A stretch of DNA of 64,000 nucleotides from Cunninghamia lanceolata (taxonomy: Eukaryota > Streptophyta > Pinopsida > Cupressales > Cupressaceae), in NCBI GenBank assembly GCA_027924645.1, contig BSBN01000254.1:12232001-12296000 (forward strand), written 5' to 3'. Under the pieces are notes generated by a model. The model saw only the letters and a list, made by a program, of their open reading frames with translations. It was not told the DNA's origin and did no database searches. The position numbers were made by a program, and so were the translations under genes. Below are positions 12,722 through 24,908 of this stretch, piece by piece. How positions within the stretch are numbered: position 1 is the first letter of the stretch; every line of letters begins with the position of its first letter.

Positions 12722-13970
12722 TGTAACATTGAAAAATGTCCCCTTGGGGGCTTTTCCCCCATATGGTTTAGCTCCCAGGTCTTTAGTGTGCATTTGGGAC
12801 ATTTTACATCAAATTTTAACACCACGATGAGAAAACCCTTAAGTGTCTTGAAAAATAGGACCTAAGGGGAATACTTGTGATAGACCCTACCCAAAATTGG
12901 GGGGAGGACTTGGGCACCCACGCCCTAGTCCTGCCCTATTTTGGGTTAGGCCCAAATTTTAAGTGTCAGTTTATGATTGTTATTTGGTCCCTAGGCCGAC
13001 ACGGTAAGTTTGAATTTATGAAATCTTGGTAGGAATGTTTGTAATTGCATATAAAATCATGTTTAGGCATTCATTTCTAAAGTATATTTCAACCAGATGA
13101 TTACTAGCAAGCTATTGTGTTCTCAAGGTGATTCAAGGCTTTTATTGTGTTGCAAGAGTAGAATTGTGTTGTCTATGTGTTTGTGTTTGTAGATTTAAGC
13201 ACCTATTTCCTCATGGAATGAAGAGCATCTTCCTCGCATGAGATCTTCACTACAAGGTGAAAAAATATGTGTTTTCATCATCATTTCCTTTGGTTTTTTC
13301 CTCTGCCTCACAAGGACACACACTCTCTATCTGACAAAGGTGTTCAGAGACTTAAGTGTCATCTGGGGCTTGATTGAGGCAAGCCTCTAAACACCACAAC
13401 CCCCTCCTAAAATTTTCATGGTTGTAGGTTATAGGTTGTGGAGCTCAACAAAGTGAAGTTGTAGGAAGACATCTTGGAGTGTCAAAATTGTAGAACAAGA
13501 AGAAAATCTGCCCCCTGGACTTGTGTGCCTGCTCATTAGTCCTCCAAGTTCTATGATGGGAAAATCTCCAGAACAACAAGAAAGAGTTACAGACTGAGTT
13601 CTCAGATCCAGAAAAAAATATAGGCCTTGGACTTGGGTACCCACTCCTGTGTCCCCAAATTTTCTGCCTCAGAACCCTAAAAGTAGGTACTCTGTGATTT
13701 GACATTTTACATCCCTCTACAAGAGTTTTTCTGTAATTCATCTGTCTACTGTCGCATTTGCAAAATTAAGGATTTAATGGTCAATTAAGCATAAGAGAAG
13801 GGAAATTTATAATTAAACACCCTAATCCAAGTTTCCCTACATCTCACAGCGACCTAGGCTTTGATAGTGCATTTCCACTTGACCCTAAGGTCCTTGAATG
13901 TTAAGAGTGAAAGGAGGATTCAAACATCTAACAACTTAAACATAAACAAATCCAATTTTTACCCTAAACA
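12722..13970 (+). repeat. 5' LTR of the Gypsy-like element
   Basis: Aligns along its whole length with 18285-19532, with scattered substitutions. Inside it, a motif related to GGACTTGGGCACCC occurs three times (about 12,906, 13,516 and 13,627), so the LTR itself carries diverged internal repeats. Confidence 0.85.
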
Positions 13971-14599
13971 TTTTTATGAACTTATGTTTTTGAAATTAAT
14001 TTAAACTTACTTAAGTTTTTTCCTTCATATTTGGATTTATTTCATTCATTCATATACTCATTTATTTTATTACATTGAGAAAAATTCAAAATAAATTGAA
14101 AATTTTGAAAAATTCAAAAAAATTGCATTGTTAGGCTTACTAATTTGTATCAATTCTTTCTAATTTTCTATAATTCATGATTTTTACATCAGATATGATA
14201 TAAAATATAGAAAAATACAAAAAATTGATAATTTGCATTACATTTGCATCATTAATTTGCTAGGGTTTTGTAGAAATTTTAACAATTTTCATATAACCCA
14301 GTAATTCCAAAATCTAGGGTTAGTAGGAAAAATCTTATTTCATATTTTTATACTGATTTTATAGGCTCATTCAAATTATAATTTTTCTTTAGTCTTTCAT
14401 TTTGGTGTAAATTTGCATTTAGACTTAAAATATTTGCATTTTTGCATAGAAAATTTCAACAAAAACTAGCAATTTTCATTAGATTTGCATTGGCATTTTG
14501 CATATTAAATCTTGGAATGCATTTTCAGATCTGAGTACACTTCATTTTCATCATAAATCAGAATTCAAAACATTCATATAGCATTTTGTGTCAAGATCT

Positions 14600-15400
14600 C
14601 AAACCTAGGGCTTGAAAAAACATCGATTTTCACTAAGACTTGGCCTTATCGACTCTCTAAATTTGCACTATAGGCATGTTGTGAAGAGTATTTTTGCACT
14701 AATTGGTTTTAACCAGGGTAATTATTTTCTCTCCTCCTAAAAATCTTCACAAAACCTTTTTATTGGTCTCTTGTATTGAAAATTTGGCAAAAAACTACAC
14801 ATTTCTGCTATTTTTTGCCCTTAGTGTTTGACCTAGTTTGCACTCCAAGTATGTTGTGACAAATTTTATGGATTGATTTGACTGATATCATTTCTATTAT
14901 TTTCTACACCTCCTAAAATTTATTACAACACCCCTTTAGCTAGGTCTTGGAAGTGAAAACCGTGAAAAATAGCCTATTTTTGCTATATTTTCACTAGGGT
15001 TTGACCTTAAGTGGCACTAAAAACATTTTGTGACAGATATTTTGACACTAAGTGGCTGTTATTACTAATATAATTTTATTTTCATCATCATTTTACTCAC
15101 AACACCCTTTGTCATGCTCTTTTCAATCAAGATTTGGTGAAAACATCGCATATTTTAGCATATTTTCACTATATTTTTGACTTGGCATCACCTTAGATTT
15201 GCATTAAGAGTGTGTTGTGAAGGATCTTATTTCTGTTTTAGACTGATATCAGACATATAATTTTCTTCCTCTAATCAAAATCCTTACAACACCCTTTGTT
15301 TCATTCACTTGCATTGGAAAAAGCACAAAAAACAAGCATTTTGGGCCATTTTTGCATATAGTCTTGTGCTTGTCTTTGACATGTGAAAAAACTTCTTAAA
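14600..15400. repeat. ~177-bp degenerate tandem repeat in 5' untranslated region
   Basis: A recurring block with a TTACAACACCCTTTG word occurs at about 14744, 14922, 15097 and 15283 (spacings about 177, 176 and 186 bp). Each copy also has a GCACTxxxxxTGTTGTGA word and a CTATTTTTGC/ATTTTCACT word. Four copies are visible, diverged but co-linear. Confidence 0.7.
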
Positions 15401-15425
15401 TTTTATTTGGCACTAATTTAAACAT

Positions 15426-16542
15426 ATGAACATGGCCTCTACTCACAATAACAACAATAGGTTCCCTCCTAGACCTTACATGAAAAGAAAAGCACCTGAA
15501 CCTAAAATTATGTTTACACCTCATGAAAGAACAATTGGAGACTCTGAAGGACCTCTTTATATCACTGTGAAAATAATGGGAAATCCTGTGGATGGAACCC
15601 TTATTGATCCTAATTGCATGACTAATGTTTCCACTTAAGAGTTCCTCTTTTCACATGAATTAATGCAAGGTTCTTATGACCTCTCGAACATGATCATTAA
15701 GACACATATAGGAACATTTGAAAAACCTTTGGGTAAGATATCATTGTTGGTAACTGTATTTGAGAAACATGTTGAACAATGGTTTGATGTTACCCCTGCT
15801 TCTCATATCTTTGAAATCAAACTTGGAATCCCTTGGTTAAAGGCTATGAAAGTTGTCCCTTCAACTATTTATAAATGTGTAAAATTTCCTCTAAACGGAC
15901 AAGTGCATGTCATTCCTCAGAATACATACAAGACTTCAAGTACACAACAAAACTTTACATTGGATTACTTTTGGAATAAATCTAAACAAGAGCCAGAGTT
16001 ACAAATTGGCTTTACCTTTTTGAGCTATAGAAACTATTAAGAAAAACTTTTACATCCAATGCCCGATCCTTCTATGCAAGAAATGACAAAAGATAAACAA
16101 CCCGCATGTGAAGAGAATCTTAGACTGAAAGGACAAGGTCCCTATGCTGAGGTTCCTCCCCCGAAATCCTTACAAGGATCGGGAAGTCATTGTCAACAAC
16201 AAAATATTCCACCGCATCAAATGAGGTTTGATCCCCGGTGCTTCATCTTCTAAATTGCACAAACCTATGAAAGAGGATAGCCCTATCTTATAAGAGATAA
16301 GTGGTAAAAGGAAATGAAATAGAAAAGCAAGAGAAATAAGAAGAAGAAGACAAGGTTATGCTATAAACCTTACCTCTCAACAAGAAAACATTGATCCTAA
16401 CATTCAACCAGACAAATATCATCCTAACAATGAACAACATGATGAACAAGACATGAATTTGGCTATGGTACCTTATGTCCCACTTTCTGCTAACATTAGG
16501 GAGTGGGAGGATGATGATGATTTGCTTGATGATACCTGCTAG
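15426..16542 (+). pseudogene. Gypsy-type protease-containing ORF, decayed
   Basis: One frame runs from the ATG at 15426 to about 16253 with stops at 15636 and 16038. Residues about 40-140 resemble the retropepsin of Tat/Athila-like Gypsy elements: an LYITVKIMGNPVDGTLIDP strand, then a GIPWLKAMKVVPSTIYKCVKFP block near the C-terminal end of the fold. The catalytic D-[ST]-G site reads DPN here, so the enzyme would be inactive. After a frameshift near 16,300 a short basic run and an acidic tail (REWEDDDDLLDD) end at a TAG near 16,540. Nothing pol-like follows. The retropepsin assignment is by fold-pattern recognition. Confidence 0.6.
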
Positions 16543-18284
16543 CCCGGCAGGGCCCTACAAGTAAGTATCTCTAACCCTTTATCTCTCTCATGATGTGCTT
16601 CCCCTGTGATATGCTATGTTTTGTTTAGGCCTCCTGGGATGACCCTTGATTCTCTTGTATGGTCTGGGATACCAGGAGACTACCTCTGTTGTGAGCTTCT
16701 TCTATTTGTATCATCATTCTTCTATATTGCCTCTCTCTCTACATTCATTGATGTGTGTTGTGTCTTATGCACATAGCATTGCGGTTGGTGACTTGGGGAC
16801 ACCCTCCTATGTGACTATCACTAAGACATTTGTTTCTTCTCTCTAATTTATTGTTTCCCTTCCTCTAGTGTTTCTATCTAGCAGGTTGATGATGACAAAC
16901 ATTTATATTGATGTGTACCTAGTGTCCCTTTAGAGAGGAATCAAAAAATGGACTTAGTTCCTAATATGACAATGGGGTTGTATATTTTATTTGATTCTTG
17001 GCTAGTGGAAGCACTCGTGCTTTTTGTATAGTGAATTTGATGATGTTTTTATCTCATTTACAAACCTTAACAATATTGTTGCTCTGTGCACCTTTGTTTG
17101 TCTTTGAATCTAGCCTTTGTGGTACTTGATTCAGAGAGCTTCATGATGTAACCCCATGGTTATCCTCCAACTCTAAATTTATTGTATAACTTTGGCTCTT
17201 TGTATGGTTAATCATATGCATTGTTGTTGTTTATGATGATGTTGTAGACACTGACATGTTTCTTGTAGGGATGTGTTTGTGGGAACATTTGGTGATCGTA
17301 AAGTACATGTCACCTCTAGGGGGCATGGGCTTTGCAAGAGTTTGTGTCCCTTTGTGTGTTTTGTTCATACCTTAACGTGCTTTATATCGATGCATGATAT
17401 CAACCACCTTAAGGTGGGGGCATATATAAGATAAGCTGTTTGTTATAGATGTTAACAATGTGCTTGTCCTCAAATATAGTTTAAAGACTAGCGTGATGAG
17501 TGCTTCTTGCATTCTAAGTTTGTTTGCAATCAATCAATCAATAATGTAAGCCCTCTGCGGAGGTAGGATATCATGTATATCATTTTTATTTTAAGCCCTC
17601 TACGGAGGTGGGGATGGTGTATTTCTTGGAGTAGATTGCATCATCCTATCATTTTCAAAAGTCCTCTGCGGAGGTAGGGAGTGGTTCTGTTACTAACTGA
17701 ACCCTTAAGCATGTCTTTAGCAATTATTGTGGTAAAGTGTAATCATTAGTGTGTGCCTGTAATGTGCCTGAGATGGTGTTGAGCCTAGAAATAGGAACAC
17801 TCCATCACTTGTGTTCCATGTTTTCTTCGTGTCTTCAAGTGTGTGTGTGTTTGGCATGCTGGCTTTATTTGGCATGTCTGTTGCCTTGTATGCAGTCTAA
17901 AGACTATCTTGATGAGTGCTTCCTATATTTTGGGAGGTTTTGTGTGTCTTGCATGTGTGTTGCCCCATATATGTAGTTTAAAGACTAGCACGATGAGTGC
18001 TTCCTACACTATGGGAGGTTTGTTTACTTTCCAGTACTTGCATATGCATTTCATATATATGAGAAAAATAAAAGAAAGGAAATCATGCATGTCTTCTATG
18101 CATTTGTCGTCTTCTCCGTGTTCTGCGTGACTATAACTGTCTTCTCCATGTTTTGCATGCATGTTACTATTTTCTATGTGATTGGCATGTCTTCTCTATG
18201 CTTAGCATGTTTGTTATGTTTGGGACCATACTTTAATGCATGTATTGGCCTCGCATTTATACATACATTAAAGTGGCAGCTAAA
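16543..18284 (+). other. long 3' untranslated interior with short repeats
   Basis: No coding sequence is recognised. A CCCTCTGCGGAGGTAGG word occurs at about 17551, 17596 and 17661. A TTTAAAGACTAG-x-GATGAGTGCTTC block occurs near 17480, 17893 and 17974. A CTTCTCCATGTTTTGCATG-like word recurs at about 18108-18210. The open frames here are products of these repeats. Confidence 0.5.
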
Positions 18285-19532
18285 TGTAATGTCAGAAAAT
18301 GTCCCCTCAGGGGCTCTTCCCTCATAAGGTTTAGCTCCCAGGTCTTTGGTGTGCATTTAGGACATTTTACATCATATTTTAACACCTGGATTAGAAAACC
18401 CCTAAGTGTCTTGACAAATGGGACCTAGGGGGACTACTTGAGATAGACCCTGCCCAAAATAGGGGGTAAGGACTTGGGCACCCGTGCCCTAGTCCTGCCC
18501 TATTTTGGGTCAGGCCCAAATTTTAAGTGTCAGTTTATGACCGTTATTTGTCCCTAGGCCGACACGGTAAGTTTGAATTTATAAAATCTTGGCAGGAATG
18601 TTTGTAGTTGCATATAAAAGCATGTTTAGGCATTCATTTCTAAACTAGATTTCAACTAGATGATTACTAGCAAGCTATTGTGTTCTCAAGGTGATTCAAG
18701 GCTTTCATTGTGTTGCAAGAGTAGAATTGCATTGTCTATGTGTTTGTGTTTGCAGATTTGAGCATCTGTTTCATCATAGAATGAAGAGCATCTTCCTCCC
18801 ATGAGATCTTCACTACAAGGTGACATTATATTGTGTTTTCTTCATCATTTCCTTTGGTTTTTGCCTCTGCCACACAAGCATATGCACTCTCTATCTGACA
18901 AAGGTGTTCAGAGACTTAAGTGTCCTTCGGGGCTTGACTGAGGCAAGGCTCTAAACACCACAACCTCCTCTCAAAGTTTTCATGGTTGCAGGTTATTGGT
19001 TGTGGAGATGGACAAAGTGAAGTTGCAGGAAGACATCTTGGAGTGTCAGAATTGTAGAACATGAAGAAAATTTGCCCCTGGACTTGGGCACACCATCATT
19101 AGTCCTCCAAGTTCTATAATGGGAAAATCTCTGGAATAATAGGAAAGAGTTGCAGACTGATTTCTCAGATCTAGACAAAAATATAGGCCTTGGACTTGGG
19201 CACCCACTCTTGTGTCCCTAACTTTTTCACCTCAGAACCCTGAAAAACAAGTACTTTGTGATTTGACATTTTACATCCCTCTAGAAGTGCTTTTTTTGTA
19301 ATTCATTTGTCTACTATCGCATTTGCAAAATTAGGGTTTTGATGGTCAATTAAGCATAAGAGAAGGAAAATTGATAATTAAATAGCCTAATCCAAGTTTC
19401 CCTACATCTCATAGCAACCTAGGGTATGATAGTGCATTGCCACTCAGCCCTAAGGTCCTTGAATGTTAAGGGTGAAAGGAGGATTCAAACATCTGACTTA
19501 AACATAAATAAATCCAATTTTTACCCTAAATA
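18285..19532 (+). repeat. 3' LTR of the Gypsy-like element
   Basis: Partner of 12722-13970, same start TGTAA; the terminal CA has decayed to TA. Followed directly by the ATTAT target duplication. Confidence 0.85.
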
Positions 19533-19537
19533 ATTAT

Positions 19538-20067
19538 AAACATATATTCTTGCACTATGTATCTTGTATCTGTTTAAATTTAAATGGAGTCATTTTAAGG
19601 AATGCAATGCTATCATATTTGGGTGCATATGTATAGTGCAATAATTAGCTATATCGAGGTTTCTATGTGGCTGGTTGTTCTTGGTTTAGTGACAATGTTT
19701 GGAACCAAGCCAATGGGTTTGGTTTAGCCAACAATTTTTAGTCGTTTATCTAGTTCAAACCTCATGGAATAGCCTCTGGAGTCTAATCCAAGATCAAAGT
19801 GCATGAGAGAAAACCCATTCTCGTGGGTTGGCCTTCAACCCTCCATAGTCTATTGATTGACAAGATTAACTTGTTAATCTTTGTTCTAGGAAATGGAGTA
19901 GTAGTTTTGGGACCTAACATGACTCAATAAGTGTTTAGGAGTGTCTAATATTTGATGTATCTATGCATTTATATGCCACAAAGATTATGGTCACACTCCA
20001 TAATAAGAACATGCTAAAGTCACTCAGCATGTTAGTTTGACATAGTGTGTCAGCATATACCTGACAT
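19538..20067. other. spacer, nothing recognised
   Basis: AT-rich sequence between the LTR element and the helicase fragment. No open frame or motif of note. Confidence 0.4.
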
Positions 20068-20515
20068 ATGGAATCACATAATGTTGATGATGATCATTTG
20101 GATAGAGTGGTTCTATATTGTGTTGGCCAACATATGATATCAATATGCAATTTATGGGTAGATGTTCGATTAGTTAATAGAGTTATAAAGAATATAGTTT
20201 ATCATCAAGTTACTCAATCACAAGAGTTGCCATTGTGTGTGATTGTGGAATTTAATAATTATGTGGGTGTGCCCTTGGATGTTAACAACTCAAAGTTTTC
20301 CCCTCTTGCAATTGTCATAATAAGAAATCATACACAAATTCCCCTTAAAATGACATTCTTTAACAACACAAAAGTCACAAGGGTTAACATTGGAAAGGGC
20401 CACAATAAATATTGGTGATGTAGAGAGTGTTGGATTAACATTCATTGTTATCTCTCGAGTTAAATTTCTCAACTCTTTGAGAATATCACTACCACTCTCA
20501 TTTGAAATATATTAA
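20068..20515 (+). pseudogene. PIF1-like DNA helicase C-terminal fragment
   Basis: The frame from 20068 carries the C-terminal signature of plant PIF1/Helitron-type 5'-3' DNA helicases: a CNLWVDVRLVNRVIKNIVY stretch (family pattern NLW-x-GLVNG-x-G), then LPLCVIVEFNNYVG, then QIPLKM. The expected TIHKSQG motif is disrupted by a one-base change in length near 20370. The downstream part, with ATINIGDVESVGLTF and the ISRV motif, continues in the next frame to the TAA at 20513. The Walker A and B region is missing. It is therefore a truncated, frameshifted relic, perhaps a Helitron remnant or a host PIF1 pseudogene. No Helitron ends were recognised nearby. Confidence 0.7.
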
Positions 20516-22125
20516 GATAGAAAATGCAAATTATGTTAAGAATAGGAAAAATTAAGAGCATCAATTGCAATCCTTGTCTCTAAGTTTATCTTTAAGAGAA
20601 AATCTAGTAAATATTCAATTTATTCATTTTTCATTTTGATTAATAAATATTGTGTTGTTAAAATAATTTTATGGCCTTTGTACTTCCAATAATAATTATC
20701 TTTCACTTGTGTCCATATAATTCCATATAATAATAATTATATGAAATAAAATATTTGATGTGATCTTATTTCATAGAGCTCACTATTGAATATGATATAC
20801 TAATATGATTTCTTACAAATTACATTCAAAACATTAATATATTTTCATGTTGTTAGTATAAATTTTTACAACTTTATTTCGATGTCTCTATAACGGTTTA
20901 TGTATTCAATATTTGTGTTGTGCTCTCATATTTTTATAGTCTTGGATTATTGACCAACCTAGAAGAGAAAAAGATAAAAGTGATGGCATTCATCATGATA
21001 GCTATCCCTAGAAGGTAAGTAAATTTGTATTTGAAATCTTATGCAAGACATTGTCGTTGTATAAAAGTACATTGTGATAATAAATAAACATTAAACATTC
21101 AAATACATTTGATAAATTATGCATCTACTACCAATATGCATAGTATAAGAAATAGACAAGCTAATGTTTCTTTTAAATTTCTAAGAATAATGCATTTTTT
21201 ATGTGCCTTATTGCATTATGTATCATTATGTATCTTATTGCATTATAAGATTATAAATTTATACAAAGTCTTATGGTTAATACTAATTTGAACTCATAAA
21301 ATTAATGCATGGTGTATCTGATTTTATCTCTGTGTTATGTTTTACAATAAAACAAGTAAATGAAATATCAATAGGATAGAGAGATTGTTGTGTACCTTGA
21401 AAAGATATTCAATCTATTTGATTTTAATGTAAATTTCATAATTATTTAGTCTATTGGATTGTTAAATAGATTTGAATTTTTGTGCAAAAGTATATTCCAT
21501 ATAGATTTATAGAACGAAGAGGTTTATTTCGAAATATTTTTATTTTGGATTTTGATTTTGTTAATTTTTTTATATCTTAAGTTAACTATAATGCAAAGAC
21601 ATAATTTAAAATAAGATTATAAATTTATACAAAGTCTTGTGGTTAATACTAATTGTCACACTCTTGTTTAAAAGTGCTATCAAATGGCTCATAAGCATAT
21701 ATTTATAGCCTTTTTCAGGAAGTACTAAATATAATAACTTTGTCGAAAAATAAAAAAGTGCACTATTTAACAATATGACTATAAATATGTGTCTATGAGG
21801 ACGAATATTAGTAACATCAGTTATCTATTATTCTACATTATTTAGGTAACACGGTTACTTAATGTCTTGATTGCTTAGAATTTATTTAGTGGATGATTTG
21901 AATTGGGATGCCATAGTTCTCTAATAGTTTTCTATGATTTAATTCTCTAATGCTTAGTTCATGATTTAGTTCATATGTTTATTCATTTAATACCGTTCCA
22001 TTATTTTTATTTGCAAAAAAATAATAGAATTTTTATAGTCTGACCCACCAACTACTATATATATAGTGATTTTTCATAAAAATATAAATATATACTATTT
22101 AACGACGCCTATAAATATTTAAACC
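20516..22125. other. AT-rich spacer with a 44-bp direct repeat
   Basis: No gene is supported. A 44-bp segment at 21245-21288 recurs at 21611-21654 with one mismatch, 366 bp apart. The rest is AT-rich with chance frames of about 60 codons. Confidence 0.5.
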
Positions 22126-22332
22126 TATAAACCATGTGATAGATCCTTGGGTACTTTACTAATTATAAGTGCTTTACTAATTATAAGTTTTTCAAATTCC
22201 TTTGTGAAGAAGGTCGTCCACCTCATTTAATCCTCACATGAAAGAGCATGAAGGAAAAAAAAAAACATTCAATAGTGAGGTCGTCCCCTTTTCAATCTAC
22301 CAGAAAGAAAAACAAACCCTAGAAACGTGTTG

Positions 22333-22446
22333 CCCAATCTGAGCCTATAAATACTGAGCAAACTTGATTAAATCAAGCCTGGGTGCGAGTCCGAGTAGAA
22401 AAGAAACCCAGAACTAGCGGTTTGGTATAGCTTCGCAAAAATAGAG
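22333..22446 (+). promoter_or_regulatory. core promoter of F-box gene copy A
   Basis: A CCAAT word at 22334-22338 and a good TATA box, TATAAATA at 22346-22353, lie about 100 bp before the ATG at 22447. The same elements are kept in copy B (TATAAATA at 24435-24442), so the duplication carried the promoter. Confidence 0.6.
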
Positions 22447-23631
22447 ATGGAAATTGGAATTTGGCAAAACTTTCCGGAAGAAATTGCGGTGATGATCATA
22501 GCAAGGCTGCTCCCACGAAGACGCCTTGTTACATTGAGAACAGTGTGGAAATTATGGAATGAGATGCTGTCGTCATATTGTGCCATGCAAAAAATATATC
22601 CCAGCATGCATCTTTCATACAGCACAAGTTTTCTCTTTCAATTCGCTAATTTTGGGTCTGATAACGTACAGTCATGGGTTGTGGAAGGAAGTGGAGATAT
22701 TTACAAAGTCCCATTTGTTAAATCTAGTGATTGTTCTTATTACATTGAATTTGCATGCAACACCATGTTCTGTTTGTCAACTGGTTCCAGATTTTCTATC
22801 TGCGATGAAAGGAGCAGGGCTTGGAAGCCTTTTCAGCTCTTCCCCTACCCCCATGAGCTCCCATACAATTATGGATTTATAGGAAAAGCGTATGAATCTT
22901 CCACCAACCAATTCCTTATTGTAATGGGCGATTACGAAGAGACGACGATTGATGTCTATGATTCATTGTCTGATTCCTGGAATAGAATATATCTAGATAC
23001 CGAAGATTTAGATACTATTGAGGTTTTCGGAAGAGGAGTTTACTACAGGGGAAGATTTTACTGGTTGGATCATGTAGACCAAAAAGGAAGGGTTGTAGAA
23101 TTGAATCTTTCTAAGAGATGTTGGACAGAAATTTTACCCCCATCAGATGCTATTGACAGACACCACAATTCCAATGACTTATTTTCAGAGGATTCACAAG
23201 ATGAGTTTTATGACAGGATTTGGTATACTAGGGCACAGTGGAGCTGTTCTACTTTGTACTGGGATTTAGCTGCGAGTGATGGGCACCTAATTTTGGTCGA
23301 CAAGGGATGTGGGTTTATGTGGAAATTAGAGAATGGAGATGAAAACATGAACTCCAAGAGGTGGTGTCGAGTGGATATCAGTTTGCCTAAAGAAATTGAT
23401 CAGATTTCAGTTAACAGCAGCGGGTGGACTGTGGTTGTTGGAGAAGAAATCAGTGTATACGATGGAAGCAGCAGACTGGTGAGAAAAATTGCAATGGATG
23501 ACGTTGATCCACAGCTTCGGATACAAATAAAGAAACATGGAATGAGATACATGGATTTGTCATCCGCTTACTTATCACCTTTCGAGTGCACCTACTTGTG
23601 GTGGCCTTGGCAACAGAAGTTTCTAACCTAA
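22447..23631 (+). CDS. F-box/kelch-like protein, intact single exon
   Basis: A 394-residue frame. Residues about 7-45 fit an F-box (LPEEI-like start, then MIIARLLPRRRLVTLRTVWKLW), the segment that binds SKP1 in SCF ubiquitin ligases. Residues about 95-290 have kelch-like features: VYDSLSDSWNRI, a GRGVYYRGRFYWLD strand pair, and CWTEI, suggesting a beta-propeller for substrate recognition. The C-terminus is Trp-rich (LWWPWQQ). Expected role: substrate adaptor of an SCF E3 ligase in cytosol or nucleus; the substrate is unknown. The start is set by the F-box position and a TATA box about 100 bp upstream. No intron is needed. The adjacent tandem copy is a pseudogene, which makes this the surviving functional copy. 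Confidence 0.85.
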   Translation: MEIGIWQNFPEEIAVMIIARLLPRRRLVTLRTVWKLWNEMLSSYCAMQKIYPSMHLSYSTSFLFQFANFGSDNVQSWVVEGSGDIYKVPFVKSSDCSYYIEFACNTMFCLSTGSRFSICDERSRAWKPFQLFPYPHELPYNYGFIGKAYESSTNQFLIVMGDYEETTIDVYDSLSDSWNRIYLDTEDLDTIEVFGRGVYYRGRFYWLDHVDQKGRVVELNLSKRCWTEILPPSDAIDRHHNSNDLFSEDSQDEFYDRIWYTRAQWSCSTLYWDLAASDGHLILVDKGCGFMWKLENGDENMNSKRWCRVDISLPKEIDQISVNSSGWTVVVGEEISVYDGSSRLVRKIAMDDVDPQLRIQIKKHGMRYMDLSSAYLSPFECTYLWWPWQQKFLT

Positions 23632-24221
23632 TTTATCTTTTATTGCAATTTATGCTTCAGATTCAAGCGCAGAATGATGTCCACTGAAGTTTGAATATTT
23701 TTCGTAAATAATACTGGGGAATTTATTAATGAGTTCATATGGAGATGAAATAAGATATTTGGAAAAACTAATTAGATATATCATAATAATCTTCTAGAAA
23801 ATTTTGACGGTTTGTCTAATATGTCCATTTTTAACCTTTATCAAATTTTGGTTGTATTTTATAGCAAAAATGCCTAAATACGGCTGGCTTTATGGCCATT
23901 AAATTTAGGCCCTGAATTTGTAATATTCTTTTGAAGATTCTTCAGCATTTATTTGCATATTTCTCTTATTTGCTACTATTTAGAGCACACTCCCTTGTAT
24001 GGTGTCTATGCTCACGACAGGTGCAACATCTCAGTGAATGGAATGTTTTCATAATCTTATTGTTGTTCCCATTCGAAACCTCTCATCTCTAGCAATAAAC
24101 TATGAGGAATGTGTTATTCGAAAGGTACATTCACAAAAAAATTCTTACATTATTCAACGCTTCTAGATACTTAACTTGGATATTGTGATGTATTCTTCAA
24201 TTGGCCTGCCAAAAAGGTCAA
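23632..24221 (+). other. 3' flank of F-box gene A and junction
   Basis: Downstream sequence shared with copy B (31460-31930). Copy A retains about 100 bp near 23,800-23,900 that copy B lacks. It probably contains the 3' UTR; no single polyadenylation signal stands out. Confidence 0.5.
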
Positions 24222-24908
24222 TTATAAACCGTTTGATCCTTGGGTACTTTACTAATTATAAGTGTTTACTAATTATAGGTTTTTCAAATTCGTTTGCCAA
24301 AAAGGTCGTCCAGCTAATTTAATCCTCTCACATGAAAGAGCATGAACCAAAAAAACATTCAATAGTGAGGTCGTCCCCTTTAAAATCAACAAGAAAGAAA
24401 AAAAACCCTAGAAACGTGTTGCCCAATCTGAGTCTATAAATATCACAGCCAATACTGAGCAAACTTGATTAAACCAAGCCTGGGGCCGAGTCCGAGTAGA
24501 AAAGAAACTAAGAACTAGCGGTTTGGTATAGCTTCACAGAAACAGAGATGGAAATTGGAATTTGGCAAAACCTTCCTGAAGAAATTGCGGTGATAATCAT
24601 AGCAAGGCTGCTCCCAATAAGACGCCTTGTTACATTGAGAACTGTGGAAATTATGGAATGAGATGCTGTCGTCATATGCTGCCATGCAAAAAATATATCC
24701 CAGCATACATCTTTCATACAGCACAAGTTTTCTCTTTCAATTCGCTAAATTTGGGTCTGATAACGTAGTCATGGATTGTGGAAGGAAGTGGAGATATTTA
24801 CAAAGTTCCATTTGTTAAATCTAGTGAGTATTCTTATTACATTGAATTTGCATGCAACACCATGTTCTGTTTGTCAACTGGCTCCAGAATTTCTATCCGC
24901 AATGAAAT

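Larger units (their letters stand above)
12722..19532 (+). mobile_element. non-autonomous Gypsy-like LTR retrotransposon (6.8 kb)
   Basis: Two long direct repeats (12722-13970 and 18285-19532) of 1249 and 1248 bp bound a 4.3-kb interior. Both start TGTAA; the left ends CTAAACA and the right CTAAATA. The 5 bp on each side are identical (ATTAT at 12717-12721 and 19533-19537), a perfect target-site duplication. The interior has a 177-bp tandem repeat, one decayed ORF with a Gypsy-type retropepsin region, and a long 3' untranslated part. No reverse transcriptase, RNase H or integrase is visible, so the element must have been moved by another element's enzymes. Neither a clear PBS after 13970 nor a strong polypurine tract before 18285 is recognisable, so the primer class is unknown. 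Confidence 0.85.
22126..24199 (+). repeat. segmental duplication, copy A (F-box unit)
   Basis: This 2.1-kb block (promoter, F-box gene, 3' flank) matches 24222-31930 once the Copia insertion there is removed. The left junction is near the GATCCTTGGGTACTTTAC word (22142 and 24235). The right junction is after GGATATTGTGATGTATT (24194 and 31921). The two copies are head to tail. Confidence 0.8.
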
